64,000 bases of DNA from an uncultured Glaciecola sp. (GTDB lineage: Bacteria > Pseudomonadota > Gammaproteobacteria > Enterobacterales > Alteromonadaceae). How positions within the stretch are numbered: the stretch's first letter is position 1; the number at the start of each line of letters is the position of its first letter. Below, one piece after another: positions 7,722 through 16,994 of the stretch. Both the position numbers and the translations under genes were made by a program. A model generated the notes under the pieces. The model saw only the letters and a program-made list of their open reading frames with translations, did not search any database and had not been told where the DNA came from. The DNA is taken from contig NZ_CALJHY010000005.1 of NCBI RefSeq assembly GCF_937770335.1, forward strand, positions 1-64,000, read 5' to 3'.

Positions 7722-9155
7722 CTAAAGCCCTTCAGGCACCATATTTAAGAAGTCAGCTGCAATAATATCATTATCATTTGGAGCCCAACCTGTTGGGGGG
7801 CTATCCTCTGCATTACCCAATCTTAAAAATGCGTTATAGTCGTCATAGAACTGTTGCGTAGTTTTACCATAATATTTTTCAAGAGCTCCATAGAAACCAA
7901 GATCATAATAATCTTTTGGCATATCAACCCATACAGTTTTGTAAGAAGTTTTATAGGCTAAAAATGGTAATGCCATCATAGATCCGTCTATACATCTGGT
8001 TTGAGTATCAGCAACTTCTTCAACAGATGTCATAAGCCAGTTGGTGTCACACCCATCGCTCTTCTCACCATCAGCACCCCTTATAGATCGTCTAAGACTC
8101 TTATACATCTCATCACTAGCTACTGTAGCTATGGTTGTATACTTAACATCATCCCATGTGCTGTTTGCAAATGATGAAATTGAAGTGAAATTTTCCTTAA
8201 ACCAAGCATTTTGAAATGTTACAGCTGCAGCTTCTATATACCACCTAGGCGAATTAACAGTGGTTGAAGGATTGTCATTATCCTGTTGGAAATCAAGACC
8301 TCTTTCTAGTCCATGCGCTACTTGAAAATGATGATAATATTCATGCGCATAGTGTAAGGATAATTGTATATCTACAATAAACTGGGAACCGTCAGAGAAA
8401 AATGGTGCTGCCACCCATTCACTTGTTACAAAACATAAACTATATGGATTTGTGGTTGATGTTCTTCGTGTACCTTTATCATATCCACATAAGCAGCATG
8501 GGGCTAGGTCACTTAAAGAGATAGACGCATTTTCAATATCACTAATTTTATCAGTTACAGGTTTTGCATCAGCTTCTGTTCCATTCTCATTCCAAATAAG
8601 ATAAATATAATTTGGGTAGCCACCTAAAGTTTGATGAATCAATGCATACACTTCATTACAAAAATTTTTCTGTGAATCAGGGACATCTAAACCGACAATA
8701 CAAAGATTTTCAATTGGATTTGTAACTGGGATATTTCTACCATCGAAGATTAATTTCTCTTTTGCTTCATAAAGAAGCGCGTAATTAGTTACTGATATTG
8801 CAATATCTTTAGTTGAATTAAGTGTTCCGTCAGAAGCTGTAACAGTAAATGAATAAGTGTCTTTAACTTCATAATCAGGAGCAACATTAAACTCAACCAA
8901 TCCTGAAGAAGATATTGACAGCTCATCACTGTCACCACCACTAATTGAGTAAGAGATAGCATCTCCATTGACATCAGAGGCCGCAATAGAGCCTGCAGTA
9001 GTGGTATGCTCTACAATCGATAGTAGCGTCGTTGCTATCTCAGGAGGTGCCTCGGTTATAGTTTCAGATGGTGGTGTTGGAGTAGAAGACTCACCACCAC
9101 AATTAGCTAAAAACACTATGCTAACAATACTTACTAAAAATTTATTTATGATCAT
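7722..9155 (-). CDS. Lipoprotein with cadherin-like domain and HEYYH zincin motif
   Basis: A 477-residue exported protein. It starts with a lipoprotein signal (VSIVFLANCGG; lipidated Cys near residue 19), then a Thr/Pro-rich linker, then a cadherin/Ig-like repeat (SYSISGGDSDELSI ... YSFTVTASDGTLNSTKDIAISVTN, about residues 60-120). The C-terminal half contains HEYYH at 271-275, matching HExxH, and RWYIEAAA with Glu308 placed as the third ligand of a gluzincin-type zinc peptidase. I do not recognise the family. A cysteine cluster (CCLCGYDKG) precedes the motif. The start is the ATG at 9155, directly before the signal peptide; an upstream TTG/ATG extension lacks a signal. It is probably a cell-surface peptidase or an inactive relative. 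Confidence 0.7.
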   Translation of the reverse strand: MIINKFLVSIVSIVFLANCGGESSTPTPPSETITEAPPEIATTLLSIVEHTTTAGSIAASDVNGDAISYSISGGDSDELSISSSGLVEFNVAPDYEVKDTYSFTVTASDGTLNSTKDIAISVTNYALLYEAKEKLIFDGRNIPVTNPIENLCIVGLDVPDSQKNFCNEVYALIHQTLGGYPNYIYLIWNENGTEADAKPVTDKISDIENASISLSDLAPCCLCGYDKGTRRTSTTNPYSLCFVTSEWVAAPFFSDGSQFIVDIQLSLHYAHEYYHHFQVAHGLERGLDFQQDNDNPSTTVNSPRWYIEAAAVTFQNAWFKENFTSISSFANSTWDDVKYTTIATVASDEMYKSLRRSIRGADGEKSDGCDTNWLMTSVEEVADTQTRCIDGSMMALPFLAYKTSYKTVWVDMPKDYYDLGFYGALEKYYGKTTQQFYDDYNAFLRLGNAEDSPPTGWAPNDNDIIAADFLNMVPEGL

Positions 9156-9459
9156 TGAGTCTAAGATTTCCCTATCTTTATGCTGCCATTTACCACACAG
9201 ATATAGCACACTACAGGAAGTATAACTTTAGCGTAAGTATTTATTTGGAAAAAGTTTACCAAGATATATATGGACGCTCCCCTGAAGTGATCAACAGGAC
9301 AGCCAGGTTGATTTTTCGTGTGCTTCGCCGTAGCTTGAGTATAAGTAAAATAAACGACATCCCTGATCTATAAACATATATCGATTTGGCTAGTTTCAGA
9401 GGTGTGTGCTGGCTTTCAGGATAGATAGTTGTTAAGAATGATTTAGCTAACCAAACAAA
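9156..9459. other. Intergenic stretch without recognisable gene
   Basis: About 300 AT-rich bases between two minus-strand genes. I saw no terminator-like hairpin, no convincing open reading frame and no repeat. It must hold the promoter of the lipoprotein gene near its left side. Confidence 0.4.
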
Positions 9460-11265
9460 TCACAAAGCCAATGCTTTTGCCGCAATAATTAGACTAATGA
9501 TCTGCCAACCCGACTTGGGTTTTATATCATTAGAAGTGGTAAACAGCCTTAACTTTCCGTCATTATCGATAGCACAAAGCTGTAAACATCTATCTTTGTA
9601 TTCCACTTGATAATCGGCATAACTGAAATTATCAGATAGCTTTGTTGTTTTCATGCTAGCACCTTTTGAGGTATAGCCCGCTAGTCTTCCATAGGTCACA
9701 TCATTGGCAAACAAACCTAGTTTTTTAGAGTAAGACTCCGAAATTTGATGACTCGGACGTTGTTGTGATTCACCGTTGCTAAGCCCTAATACAGCCCCCT
9801 TGCCCATTTCATGCTCAAAGTGATAAGTTACTAATGGATTAAGCTGCCGATAAGGTGACATGACCAACACCTTGCCAATCGCCGTTAAATCTAAGTTTCG
9901 TTCTGCATGTTCCGACATCGGATTACCAAAATACGTTGGGATGCCGTCCATGCGTGCTAATTTGATGGTCTCCCAGTTAGTATCGGCCAAACATATTGGT
10001 ATTTTGTGCGTCATTAACTCTTTGGCAAACATACGACTAAATTGGGCGCCGCCAAAAATCAAAAAACCGTTTGGCGCTGGAGCCCTAATGCCCAAGTAAT
10101 CAGCCACTTTTGCACTTGTTAAGCTTTGCAGCACCACCGTTGCGATAATGATCAGAAAGACCATAGGTACTAGTATTTCTGCTTGTGCATAATCTAGCGC
10201 CTCTAACTTTAGCGCAAACAAGGCTGACACTGCGGCTGCCACGATACCACGCGGCGCTATCCAACTTAACAACGCGAGTTCTCGCCACTGTAGTCCAGTG
10301 CCAATAGAAGATAAAAAGACACCAATGGGACGTGCAATAAACATGACTGCGACGAGCACCAACAAAGCGCCCCAACCTACGTTAAGTATGGCGCTTAATT
10401 CAATTCTAGATGCCAATAGTATGAATAATCCGGATATTAATAGAACACTCAGCGTTTCTTTAAATTCTAAAATATCATCAACATCAACGTTTTTCATGTT
10501 TGCCATCCACATACCCATTACTGTGACCGTTAACAATCCAGATTCGTGAGCAATTAGGTTTGAGCCTGCGAATGCGCCCAACATGATGGTTAGCACCGCA
10601 GTGTTCATTAAATAATGCGGTATCCAATGATGACGCAAAGCCAACCCCAAAAAATAACCAACCGCGATACCGACACCAAAGCCGATCGATACGGTCAATC
10701 CAAAGGCATAAAGCGTATGCGTGAGGGCATCTTGAGTAGATACAATATATTCAAAAACCAATACCGCTAATAGCGCACCAATGGGATCGATTATAATTCC
10801 TTCCCAGCGCAAAATATTGGAGAGCTTGGTACTTGGCCGCACTGTTCTGAGCATCGGTACAATGACTGTCGGACCGGTAACAGTGACAATAGCGCCTAAT
10901 AGGAAAGCCATTTCCCAAGACACCCCCAGAGCAAAATGAGCCGCCGGTGCAACTACCACAAACGTGATTAAAGTGCCTATGGTACAGAGATTTCGCACCA
11001 TCGAACCATGACCACTTAAGTCTTGGGTGCGTAACGTTAATGCACCTTCAAATAGAATAATCGCTACCGCTAGTGACACAATAGGAAACAACAAGTCGCC
11101 AAACAGTACGTCGGCATTGATTATTCCGGTAACAGGACCCGCCACGATACCAACAATCAGCAACGGTAATATAGCGGGCACGCGGATTTTATAAGCAATA
11201 TATTGGCAAGCAATCGAAAGCAAGCCAACCATTACTAGTGGAATTATTAAATCGTCCAATGACAA
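9460..11265 (-). CDS. CPA1-family Na+/H+ antiporter with TrkA-N domain
   Basis: A 601-residue inner-membrane cation/proton antiporter. Residues 1-390 form about twelve membrane helices with the CPA1 hallmarks TGPTVIVPMLR and EGIIIDPIGA (the DP acid in the transport helix). Residues 400-500 form a cytosolic Rossmann-type TrkA-N/RCK domain starting with FLIFGGAQFSRMFA, a nucleotide-binding regulatory module. Residues after 520 look like a small C-terminal regulatory domain. Ion specificity cannot be read. There is no ATG: TTG at 11265 or TTG two codons later (better spaced from a CAGG) must start it. It is upstream of the lipoprotein gene on the same strand, but a 300-base gap makes an operon unlikely. 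Confidence 0.85.
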   Translation of the reverse strand: MSLDDLIIPLVMVGLLSIACQYIAYKIRVPAILPLLIVGIVAGPVTGIINADVLFGDLLFPIVSLAVAIILFEGALTLRTQDLSGHGSMVRNLCTIGTLITFVVVAPAAHFALGVSWEMAFLLGAIVTVTGPTVIVPMLRTVRPSTKLSNILRWEGIIIDPIGALLAVLVFEYIVSTQDALTHTLYAFGLTVSIGFGVGIAVGYFLGLALRHHWIPHYLMNTAVLTIMLGAFAGSNLIAHESGLLTVTVMGMWMANMKNVDVDDILEFKETLSVLLISGLFILLASRIELSAILNVGWGALLVLVAVMFIARPIGVFLSSIGTGLQWRELALLSWIAPRGIVAAAVSALFALKLEALDYAQAEILVPMVFLIIIATVVLQSLTSAKVADYLGIRAPAPNGFLIFGGAQFSRMFAKELMTHKIPICLADTNWETIKLARMDGIPTYFGNPMSEHAERNLDLTAIGKVLVMSPYRQLNPLVTYHFEHEMGKGAVLGLSNGESQQRPSHQISESYSKKLGLFANDVTYGRLAGYTSKGASMKTTKLSDNFSYADYQVEYKDRCLQLCAIDNDGKLRLFTTSNDIKPKSGWQIISLIIAAKALAL

Positions 11266-11328
11266 ACCTGTCTATTTTTAAACAACATGGCTTATATATA
11301 ACTCAACGTTTTTGTTTAGTCTCGGTTT

Positions 11329-11757
11329 TTACAGTTTTTGTAGGCTTTGCATTATCCACTGCTTTAATTGTGTTTCGCTCATCCCACCCGACATTCGATT
11401 AATTTCTACGCCTTTATGAAAAAATATTAGCGTTGGGATAGACCTAATTGTCGCATCGGCGGACACTGCATTTGCACTTTCTGTGTTCACTTTTGCAAAT
11501 AGAATACCATCAGACTCTTTCGCTACCTTCTCAAATGCAGGCCCCATTGCTTTGCATGGCCCACACCAACTTGCCCAAAAATCAACGACGACTGGCATGT
11601 GGTTGTTTTCTATATAAGGATAAAAACTACTGTCATCTAAGTCTATTGGTTTACCGCTATAAATGGCTTCACCACATTTTCCGCACTTAGCACCAATATG
11701 AGTTTTATCCTCTGGAATGCGATTTGTTGATGAACAATGTGCACAAACAATATGCAT
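11329..11757 (-). CDS. trxC: Thioredoxin 2 (zinc-containing)
   Basis: A 142-residue protein with an N-terminal zinc ribbon (CAHC at 5-8 and CGKC around 29) and a thioredoxin fold with the active site WCGPCK and the cis-proline loop SIPT. This arrangement is diagnostic of TrxC. It reduces protein disulphides in the cytosol during oxidative stress. In E. coli it is OxyR-regulated, though I cannot see a clear OxyR site here. The ATG follows GGAGAAGTC. It is divergent from the glutathione transferase at 11873. Confidence 0.93.
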   Translation of the reverse strand: MHIVCAHCSSTNRIPEDKTHIGAKCGKCGEAIYSGKPIDLDDSSFYPYIENNHMPVVVDFWASWCGPCKAMGPAFEKVAKESDGILFAKVNTESANAVSADATIRSIPTLIFFHKGVEINRMSGGMSETQLKQWIMQSLQKL

Positions 11758-11872
11758 GACTTCTCCTTAGGTTCAAAAAAATGATACTTCACTATAAGAA
11801 TTTGAATGTTGCAAATTTAACGATAAAACGCAACAGTAGGATATTACTTAAAATAACAATCGAGACAACACA

Positions 11873-12541
11873 ATGCTTAAATTATATGGATTTGACGTAA
11901 GTAACTATTACAACATGATCAAATTAGCAATGGCTGTAAAAGGCATTGAATATGAAGCCGTTATTACATATCCAAATCAAACCCCGGAGTACCTCGCAAT
12001 TTGCCCTACGGGTAAAGTGCCCGCATTAGAAACTGCGGATGGCGTGTTAATCGAAACGAATGTTATTTTGGAATACTTAGATGAATTATCACCTGAAAAT
12101 CCATTAATTTCAGGTTCAACTTACGAGCGTGCCAGAATAAGAGAGTTAATGAAGATAGTTGAGTTGTATATAGAATTACCTGCGCGACGCTGCCATACCG
12201 AAGCTTTTTGGGGTGTGCCAGTGCACGAGCAAACTAAAATAGAAGTAAAACGCGCTCTCCTCAATGGAATACAGGCGCTATCTCGTGCAGCTTCCTTTTC
12301 GCCTTATCTTGCTGGTGATAAAATGACAGCGGCAGATATATTCTTTTTGTATTCAATGAGCTTAGCTTCAGCGGTGGCCAAAAAATTATTTGAAATTGAT
12401 TTATTTGCAGAAGCACCTGGCGCAAAAGAGTTATTCGCAACATTAAACGCGATGCCAGAAGTTAGGGCTATCGCGAAAGATCAAGCCGCAGCTCAACCTG
12501 AGTTTACTGCTTATTTAGCAAAAGCGTTTGCGAAAAAATAG
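11873..12541 (+). CDS. Glutathione S-transferase family protein
   Basis: A 222-residue protein with an N-terminal thioredoxin-like GST domain (LKLYGFDVSNYYNMIKLAM ... GKVPALETADGVLIETNVILEYL) containing the cis-Pro (VPAL) and the glutathione gamma-glutamyl contact ETN. The C-terminal all-helical domain has the AADIFFLY N-capping box. The substrate is unknown. It is divergent from trxC, and its transcript probably ends at the hairpin 12568-12588. Confidence 0.88.
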   Translation: MLKLYGFDVSNYYNMIKLAMAVKGIEYEAVITYPNQTPEYLAICPTGKVPALETADGVLIETNVILEYLDELSPENPLISGSTYERARIRELMKIVELYIELPARRCHTEAFWGVPVHEQTKIEVKRALLNGIQALSRAASFSPYLAGDKMTAADIFFLYSMSLASAVAKKLFEIDLFAEAPGAKELFATLNAMPEVRAIAKDQAAAQPEFTAYLAKAFAKK

Positions 12542-12567
12542 TAAACATTAAAAATTGAATTTTTTGC

Positions 12568-12594
12568 AGCGGACCGTTTTCGTCCGCTCATTTT
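12568..12594 (+). terminator. Terminator after the glutathione transferase gene
   Basis: AGCGGAC (12568-12574) pairs with GTCCGCT (12582-12588) over a seven-base loop, followed by CATTTT. It is 27 bases past the stop codon of the GST gene. The minus strand has no U-run after the stem. Confidence 0.6.
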
Positions 12595-12620
12595 CACCGG
12601 CTTTTTTTTGCCATTTGTGC

Positions 12621-13043
12621 CTAAGCAATCCAATCGCGCTTTATTGCCATTCTAGTTAACAGCAACAAACCTATTGCAACAACAGCGATACCGCCTTGCA
12701 AAACGAGAACCACACTGCCGAGCACAGCGATGGCATCCACTACGACAAATATACCTATATTCTGTAACACTAAACCTGCAATAGATAACAAGAATAAAGG
12801 TAACGCGAACGCTTTCTTCATCAGCAATGCTATACATCCTAACGCACCGGTAAAAACCGCGACCAACGATGCATAAGACGACCACATCGGCGTGTCGGCA
12901 TACATCTGTTGCTGTGCACTAGGAAGGGATGCAATAGCCTCAGGGGTGATCATAACGTTCATAATGACGGCGGCAGCGCCGAGTAAGTTCCATAATAGTG
13001 CAACAACGGCAACAACGATAAACCAGACTGGTGTTGTATTCAT
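12621..13043 (-). CDS. Small four-helix membrane protein of unknown function
   Basis: A 140-residue inner-membrane protein with four predicted helices: residues about 6-27, 50-70, 75-97 and 105-130. Similar proteins in marine gammaproteobacteria are often labelled sugar transporter without evidence. The loop after helix 1 contains a polar stretch with several Gln and Met (SLPSAQQQMYADTPMW). I do not know its function. The ATG at 13043 is preceded by GGGAGAGCCTC; a longer frame upstream has no ribosome binding site and adds polar sequence. It stands alone between the GST gene and glsA. Confidence 0.7.
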   Translation of the reverse strand: MNTTPVWFIVVAVVALLWNLLGAAAVIMNVMITPEAIASLPSAQQQMYADTPMWSSYASLVAVFTGALGCIALLMKKAFALPLFLLSIAGLVLQNIGIFVVVDAIAVLGSVVLVLQGGIAVVAIGLLLLTRMAIKRDWIA

Positions 13044-13208
13044 GAGGCTCTCCCAAATTTTTTTGTTTATTTTTATACAATATATCGATGTAACGAAAAA
13101 GTAAAAAGTACCGCTTGTTTTGGACATCTACTTAGTTTGATATAGGATGACGTTAGGCGCACAAATATGTGCTTAAAATTTAGTTAAGTATCTACACTTG
13201 GAGACTCC

Positions 13209-14129
13209 TTGCAATCAATTCTTGATGAAATAGCACAGCAAATGACGCAATCAGAGGACAAAGGTAAGGTAGCTTCTTATATTCCTCAACTCGCACAAAT
13301 CGATCTTAACCAGTTTGCGATGAGCGTTGCGCTGCCAAACGGGGAAATATATAGCGCAGGTTGCGCACAAACGACTTTTTCTATTCAGAGTGTCTCAAAA
13401 GTATTCACGCTTACTTTAGCATTAGGCAAATTAGGTGAGACTCTTTGGTCACGAGTTGGCCGCGAACCTTCTGGCGACCCGTTCAACTCGATCGTCCAGC
13501 TTGAGCACGAACATGGAAAGCCACGTAATCCATTCATTAATGCAGGCGCTATTGCCGTGGCAGACGCCATTATGCAGGGCCATCAACCCAAAGAGACCTT
13601 AGCCGAAATAGTCCAATTCATCCGTTTTCTAGCAAATGATGAAAGTATTATTATTGACGAAAAAGTGGCTCGTTCTGAAGTTGAAACAGGTACCCGAAAT
13701 GCCTCATTGGCTTATTTTATGGCCTCGTTTGGTCATTTTGAAAACGACGTGCAAGCGGTATTAGGGACTTATTTCCATCACTGCTCAATTGCGATGAGCA
13801 CCCATCAACTTGCAACTGCAGGACTATTTTTGGCCAACAATGGTATCAATCCAGCTACCGGCTATGCTGTAGTGTCACCACAACGCGCAAAACGTATTAA
13901 TGCGTTAATGCTAACCTGTGGACACTACGATGGTTCAGGTGAGTTTGCCTTTAGAGTTGGACTGCCAGGCAAGAGTGGAGTGGGTGGTGGCATATTAGCT
14001 GTTGCCCCAGGCAAAGCCTCAATTGCGGTTTGGTCGCCAGGCTTGGATGTTATAGGAAATAGTAAACTTGGTACTGAAGCACTTGAATTATTTGCGTCTA
14101 AAACTGGATGGTCGGTGTTTGGTCAGTAG
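13209..14129 (+). CDS. glsA: Glutaminase
   Basis: A 306-residue serine-type glutaminase that hydrolyses L-glutamine to glutamate and ammonia in the cytosol. The beta-lactamase-like fold motif SVSK (Ser/Lys pair) appears near residue 62, with [13 protein letters not shown] and [12 protein letters not shown] further on, all family-specific. The length is normal. The start is TTG, preceded by GGAG at the right distance (CTTGGAGACTCC); no ATG is available upstream. It is a single gene followed by a terminator. Confidence 0.94.
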   Translation: MQSILDEIAQQMTQSEDKGKVASYIPQLAQIDLNQFAMSVALPNGEIYSAGCAQTTFSIQSVSKVFTLTLALGKLGETLWSRVGREPSGDPFNSIVQLEHEHGKPRNPFINAGAIAVADAIMQGHQPKETLAEIVQFIRFLANDESIIIDEKVARSEVETGTRNASLAYFMASFGHFENDVQAVLGTYFHHCSIAMSTHQLATAGLFLANNGINPATGYAVVSPQRAKRINALMLTCGHYDGSGEFAFRVGLPGKSGVGGGILAVAPGKASIAVWSPGLDVIGNSKLGTEALELFASKTGWSVFGQ

Positions 14130-14184
14130 TCTCAATTAGATATTAAGGCATTTTCAGCTTGTACGAAACAAAAGCAATTTGGGT

Positions 14185-14225
14185 GAGATAACTCACTAAA
14201 CTCGTAAGTTATCTCTCTTTATTTT
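14185..14225 (+). terminator. Terminator after glsA
   Basis: GAGATAACT (14185-14193) pairs with AGTTATCTC (14207-14215) over a 13-base loop, followed by TCTTTATTTT. It lies about 55 bases past the glsA stop, between converging genes. Confidence 0.65.
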
Positions 14226-14251
14226 ACTGATTAATTTTTTTACTGATTAAT
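14222..14251. repeat. Short tandem duplication
   Basis: TTTTACTGATTAAT occurs at 14222-14235 and again at 14238-14251, a 16-base unit repeated twice just past the SirB-like gene stop. It is probably replication slippage, without evident function. Confidence 0.6.
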
Positions 14252-14256
14252 CATTC

Positions 14257-14709
14257 TCAGCAGATAGCCACTACCATTGACTGTGCAAATTCAACATAAG
14301 CATTCGGATCTTCAGAAGTTCCTTTAACTTTAAGGCGATCAGCATATGCGAGTCTAGCGCTCATTACTAACCAAAAAATAGCACTGATAAGACCGACAAA
14401 GCGCCATAGGTTTGATTTAGCCCATTTAAGTGCAAGGGTTATCGATAGCACATATAGCACAAATCCACCGAGCTTTGATGATGCCCAGCCATTTACAAAT
14501 GGGTACAGGTTCAGAGGATTATTTGCGATCATGTAAATAAAAGTAATAACAAATAACGTGTATAGAACGTGCGGTCCTATTTTTAATAGCTTGTTATTAA
14601 CCATTTCTGATTTTTTCATGGTCAACACAAAGCTAACGATAAAAAAAACAAAAGTAAGCAAAATTATAGTGAGATGGGCGTGTTTAACTATCATATACAT
14701 GGCATTCAT
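14257..14709 (-). CDS. SirB-family membrane protein
   Basis: A 150-residue protein with four hydrophobic segments and the family opening MYMIVKHAHLTIILL (KHxHxT), typical of the SirB2-like proteins. The name comes from a proposed role in invasion gene expression in Salmonella, but the biochemical function is unknown. Three ATG codons sit close together. The one at 14700 is best spaced from GAGG and matches the usual family start; the first at 14709 is only two bases from it. Confidence 0.72.
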   Translation of the reverse strand: MNAMYMIVKHAHLTIILLTFVFFIVSFVLTMKKSEMVNNKLLKIGPHVLYTLFVITFIYMIANNPLNLYPFVNGWASSKLGGFVLYVLSITLALKWAKSNLWRFVGLISAIFWLVMSARLAYADRLKVKGTSEDPNAYVEFAQSMVVAIC

Positions 14710-14947
14710 TCCTCGGCATTTTTATTCTTTTCGTTTACAGATTGAAGGCATGATGCACATCAACAACTTGTTGCAAACTATACTATTAGGGTTTAACACA
14801 GATACCAAGCTAAATTAGTTTATTTAGGAGCATAGTGCCAATTAAATAAGCATTTCTTGCGCAGTTCATCAATAATGTCTATGCTCTCGAAATTGCTACC
14901 TCACACGCAATATGTAGTCATTTGAACATGCAACCTGGAACAATCCT

Positions 14948-16831
14948 ATGACCTCTACTGTTAATGCTCAACCAACGATTTTTGGCACCTTACTTGGTGT
15001 TTCCGCTGGCGGCGTTTGCTCTTACTCAAGTGATTATGAAACAGCTAACGAAACTGAATATCCTAATCGTTCTGCCTATCGTAGCTACTATGACGGTATT
15101 TATATGGGCTATAAATGGCAATGCGTCGAATTCGCAAGGCGTTGGCTTTATGTCAATAAAGGCTACATATTTAATGATGTCAGTATGGCGTATGAAATAT
15201 TTAATCTTAGAGACGTTAGGGAAATTCAAAGTAATACTACGCTTCCTTTAAAAGCATTTAAAAATGGATCTTTACGTCACCCAGAACCCGGCGCTATGTT
15301 GATTTGGGACGAAGGTGGCGATTTTCAGCATACCGGACACGTGGCAATAGTCAGTGAAGTACTGCCACATGCGATTCGGATTATTGAGCAAAATATGGAC
15401 TTTGTTAAATGGAAAGAAGGCTGTGATTACTCGAGAGAAATTTCGGTGAAAATTGGCGAACAAGGCGACTTTTGGTTACATTGCCCACCCAAAGAAGGTC
15501 AAATTTTGGGTTGGATGTTACAAACTGAAGATGAATTACATAGTGAAGACACCCCCCAAATTAGTCCTGAATTATACAACGTACATCTGCATGAACACAA
15601 AACAGCGTCCACGAATTCACGTCCTTGGCTAAACATCGCTAATGAAGATGAAGCAGCCTACGTAGAAATGATGAAAGGACATTGGTTAAGTTCTGTAGTG
15701 GAAGACTTCACTTATTATTACGATATATCACAAAGCGCAGAAGAGTTGTTAGAGACAGCCACCGACGAATTGCATGGTATGTTTATGCATGCAACAGACT
15801 ATGTGCTTCAACATCCAGAAATGCTTGAGGCATTTGGCTTTCCAGAAGGTATTTTGCCACGCATTAGACAGTCATGGGACAACCGTTTGAATCAGCTAAT
15901 CACGAGTCGGTTCGATTTTGCTATGTCTGAAAATGGCTTAAAAGTGTACGAATATAATTGCGATTCAGCGTCTTGTTATATGGAGGTGGGTAAAGTTCAA
16001 GGCAAGTGGGCAAAGCACCTGAACATAAAACGTGGCCATGATGCGGGTAAAAACTTATTCACTGACCTAGTCACTGCATGGAAAAAGAGCGACGTAAAAG
16101 GCAAAGTGCATGTCCTGCAAGATACCGATCCTGAAGAGGATTACCACGCCTTATTTATGCAAGAAGCAATTCAAGCCGCGGGGTTGGAATGCGAAAGAGT
16201 GGTTGGTTTAGACTCCTTAACGTGGAATGACGACGGCGTTATCGTTGATGCTACAGGAGTGCCCCTCAAGTGGATTTGGAAAACGTGGGCATGGGAAACA
16301 GCTCTAGAACAACTTCGACAAGAAATAGTCGATTCCTCGGATAATAGTTTTATTAACAATCCAACTGTCACGGCCGGCCAAACACCGAAGCTGGCTGATG
16401 TACTGTTGCGTAAAGAAATCATGGTATATGAACCCATGTGGACATTAATACCCAGTAATAAAGCCATACTCCCTATATTGTGGGCTTTATTCCCAAACCA
16501 TCCATGGTTGCTTGAAACAAGTTTACAGCTAAGCAAAGAATTAAAGCAAAAAGGTTTTGTTTCAAAACCCGTCGTTGGCAGATGTGGCGCTAATATCCAA
16601 CTCATAGATGAAAACAACCAAACTCTGGCTGAAAAAGGAGGTAACTTTGGCGAGCGTGACTGTGTTTACCAACAACTTTGGCCCCTGCCTAAAGTGGGGA
16701 AATACTATGTTCAGCTATGTACATTCGCCGTTTCAGGAAATTATTCGGGCAGCGGTGTTAGAGTAGATTCATCTATGATTATTGGTAAAGATAGTGACTG
16801 CATGGCCTTGAGGGTGCAAGAAGATGACTGA
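14948..16831 (+). CDS. gss: Bifunctional glutathionylspermidine amidase/synthetase
   Basis: A 627-residue enzyme. The N-terminal CHAP amidase has WQCVEFARRW with Cys59, HTGHVAIV with His131 and IIEQN with Glu147, the same catalytic positions as in the E. coli protein; it hydrolyses glutathionylspermidine. Residues about 205-620 form the ATP-grasp synthetase that joins glutathione and spermidine (FDFAMSENGLKVYEYNCDSASCY, KPVVGRCGANI, GERDCVYQQLWPLPK). The pair buffers thiol and polyamine pools in the cytosol. It is a monocistronic gene with about 240 bases of upstream space that I could not resolve into promoter elements. Confidence 0.95.
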   Translation: MTSTVNAQPTIFGTLLGVSAGGVCSYSSDYETANETEYPNRSAYRSYYDGIYMGYKWQCVEFARRWLYVNKGYIFNDVSMAYEIFNLRDVREIQSNTTLPLKAFKNGSLRHPEPGAMLIWDEGGDFQHTGHVAIVSEVLPHAIRIIEQNMDFVKWKEGCDYSREISVKIGEQGDFWLHCPPKEGQILGWMLQTEDELHSEDTPQISPELYNVHLHEHKTASTNSRPWLNIANEDEAAYVEMMKGHWLSSVVEDFTYYYDISQSAEELLETATDELHGMFMHATDYVLQHPEMLEAFGFPEGILPRIRQSWDNRLNQLITSRFDFAMSENGLKVYEYNCDSASCYMEVGKVQGKWAKHLNIKRGHDAGKNLFTDLVTAWKKSDVKGKVHVLQDTDPEEDYHALFMQEAIQAAGLECERVVGLDSLTWNDDGVIVDATGVPLKWIWKTWAWETALEQLRQEIVDSSDNSFINNPTVTAGQTPKLADVLLRKEIMVYEPMWTLIPSNKAILPILWALFPNHPWLLETSLQLSKELKQKGFVSKPVVGRCGANIQLIDENNQTLAEKGGNFGERDCVYQQLWPLPKVGKYYVQLCTFAVSGNYSGSGVRVDSSMIIGKDSDCMALRVQEDD

Positions 16832-16994
16832 GATTTATACGCGTTACTATACCAGCATCCTGCACTCGAACTTTCCACTTAAAAAAACCGCTCTTCTTTT
16901 GTTACACTGTAACAATGCGAAGTACTTACGAATAGGCTATTATGAAACGTAGCTATAACTAATCGTAATATTAAATCAAAAAAGGAAGTAGTAC

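Noticed and set aside
9155-9373. A 72-residue plus-strand frame beside the metallopeptidase start
   Set aside because: It overlaps the signal peptide region antisense and has no family resemblance or ribosome binding site.
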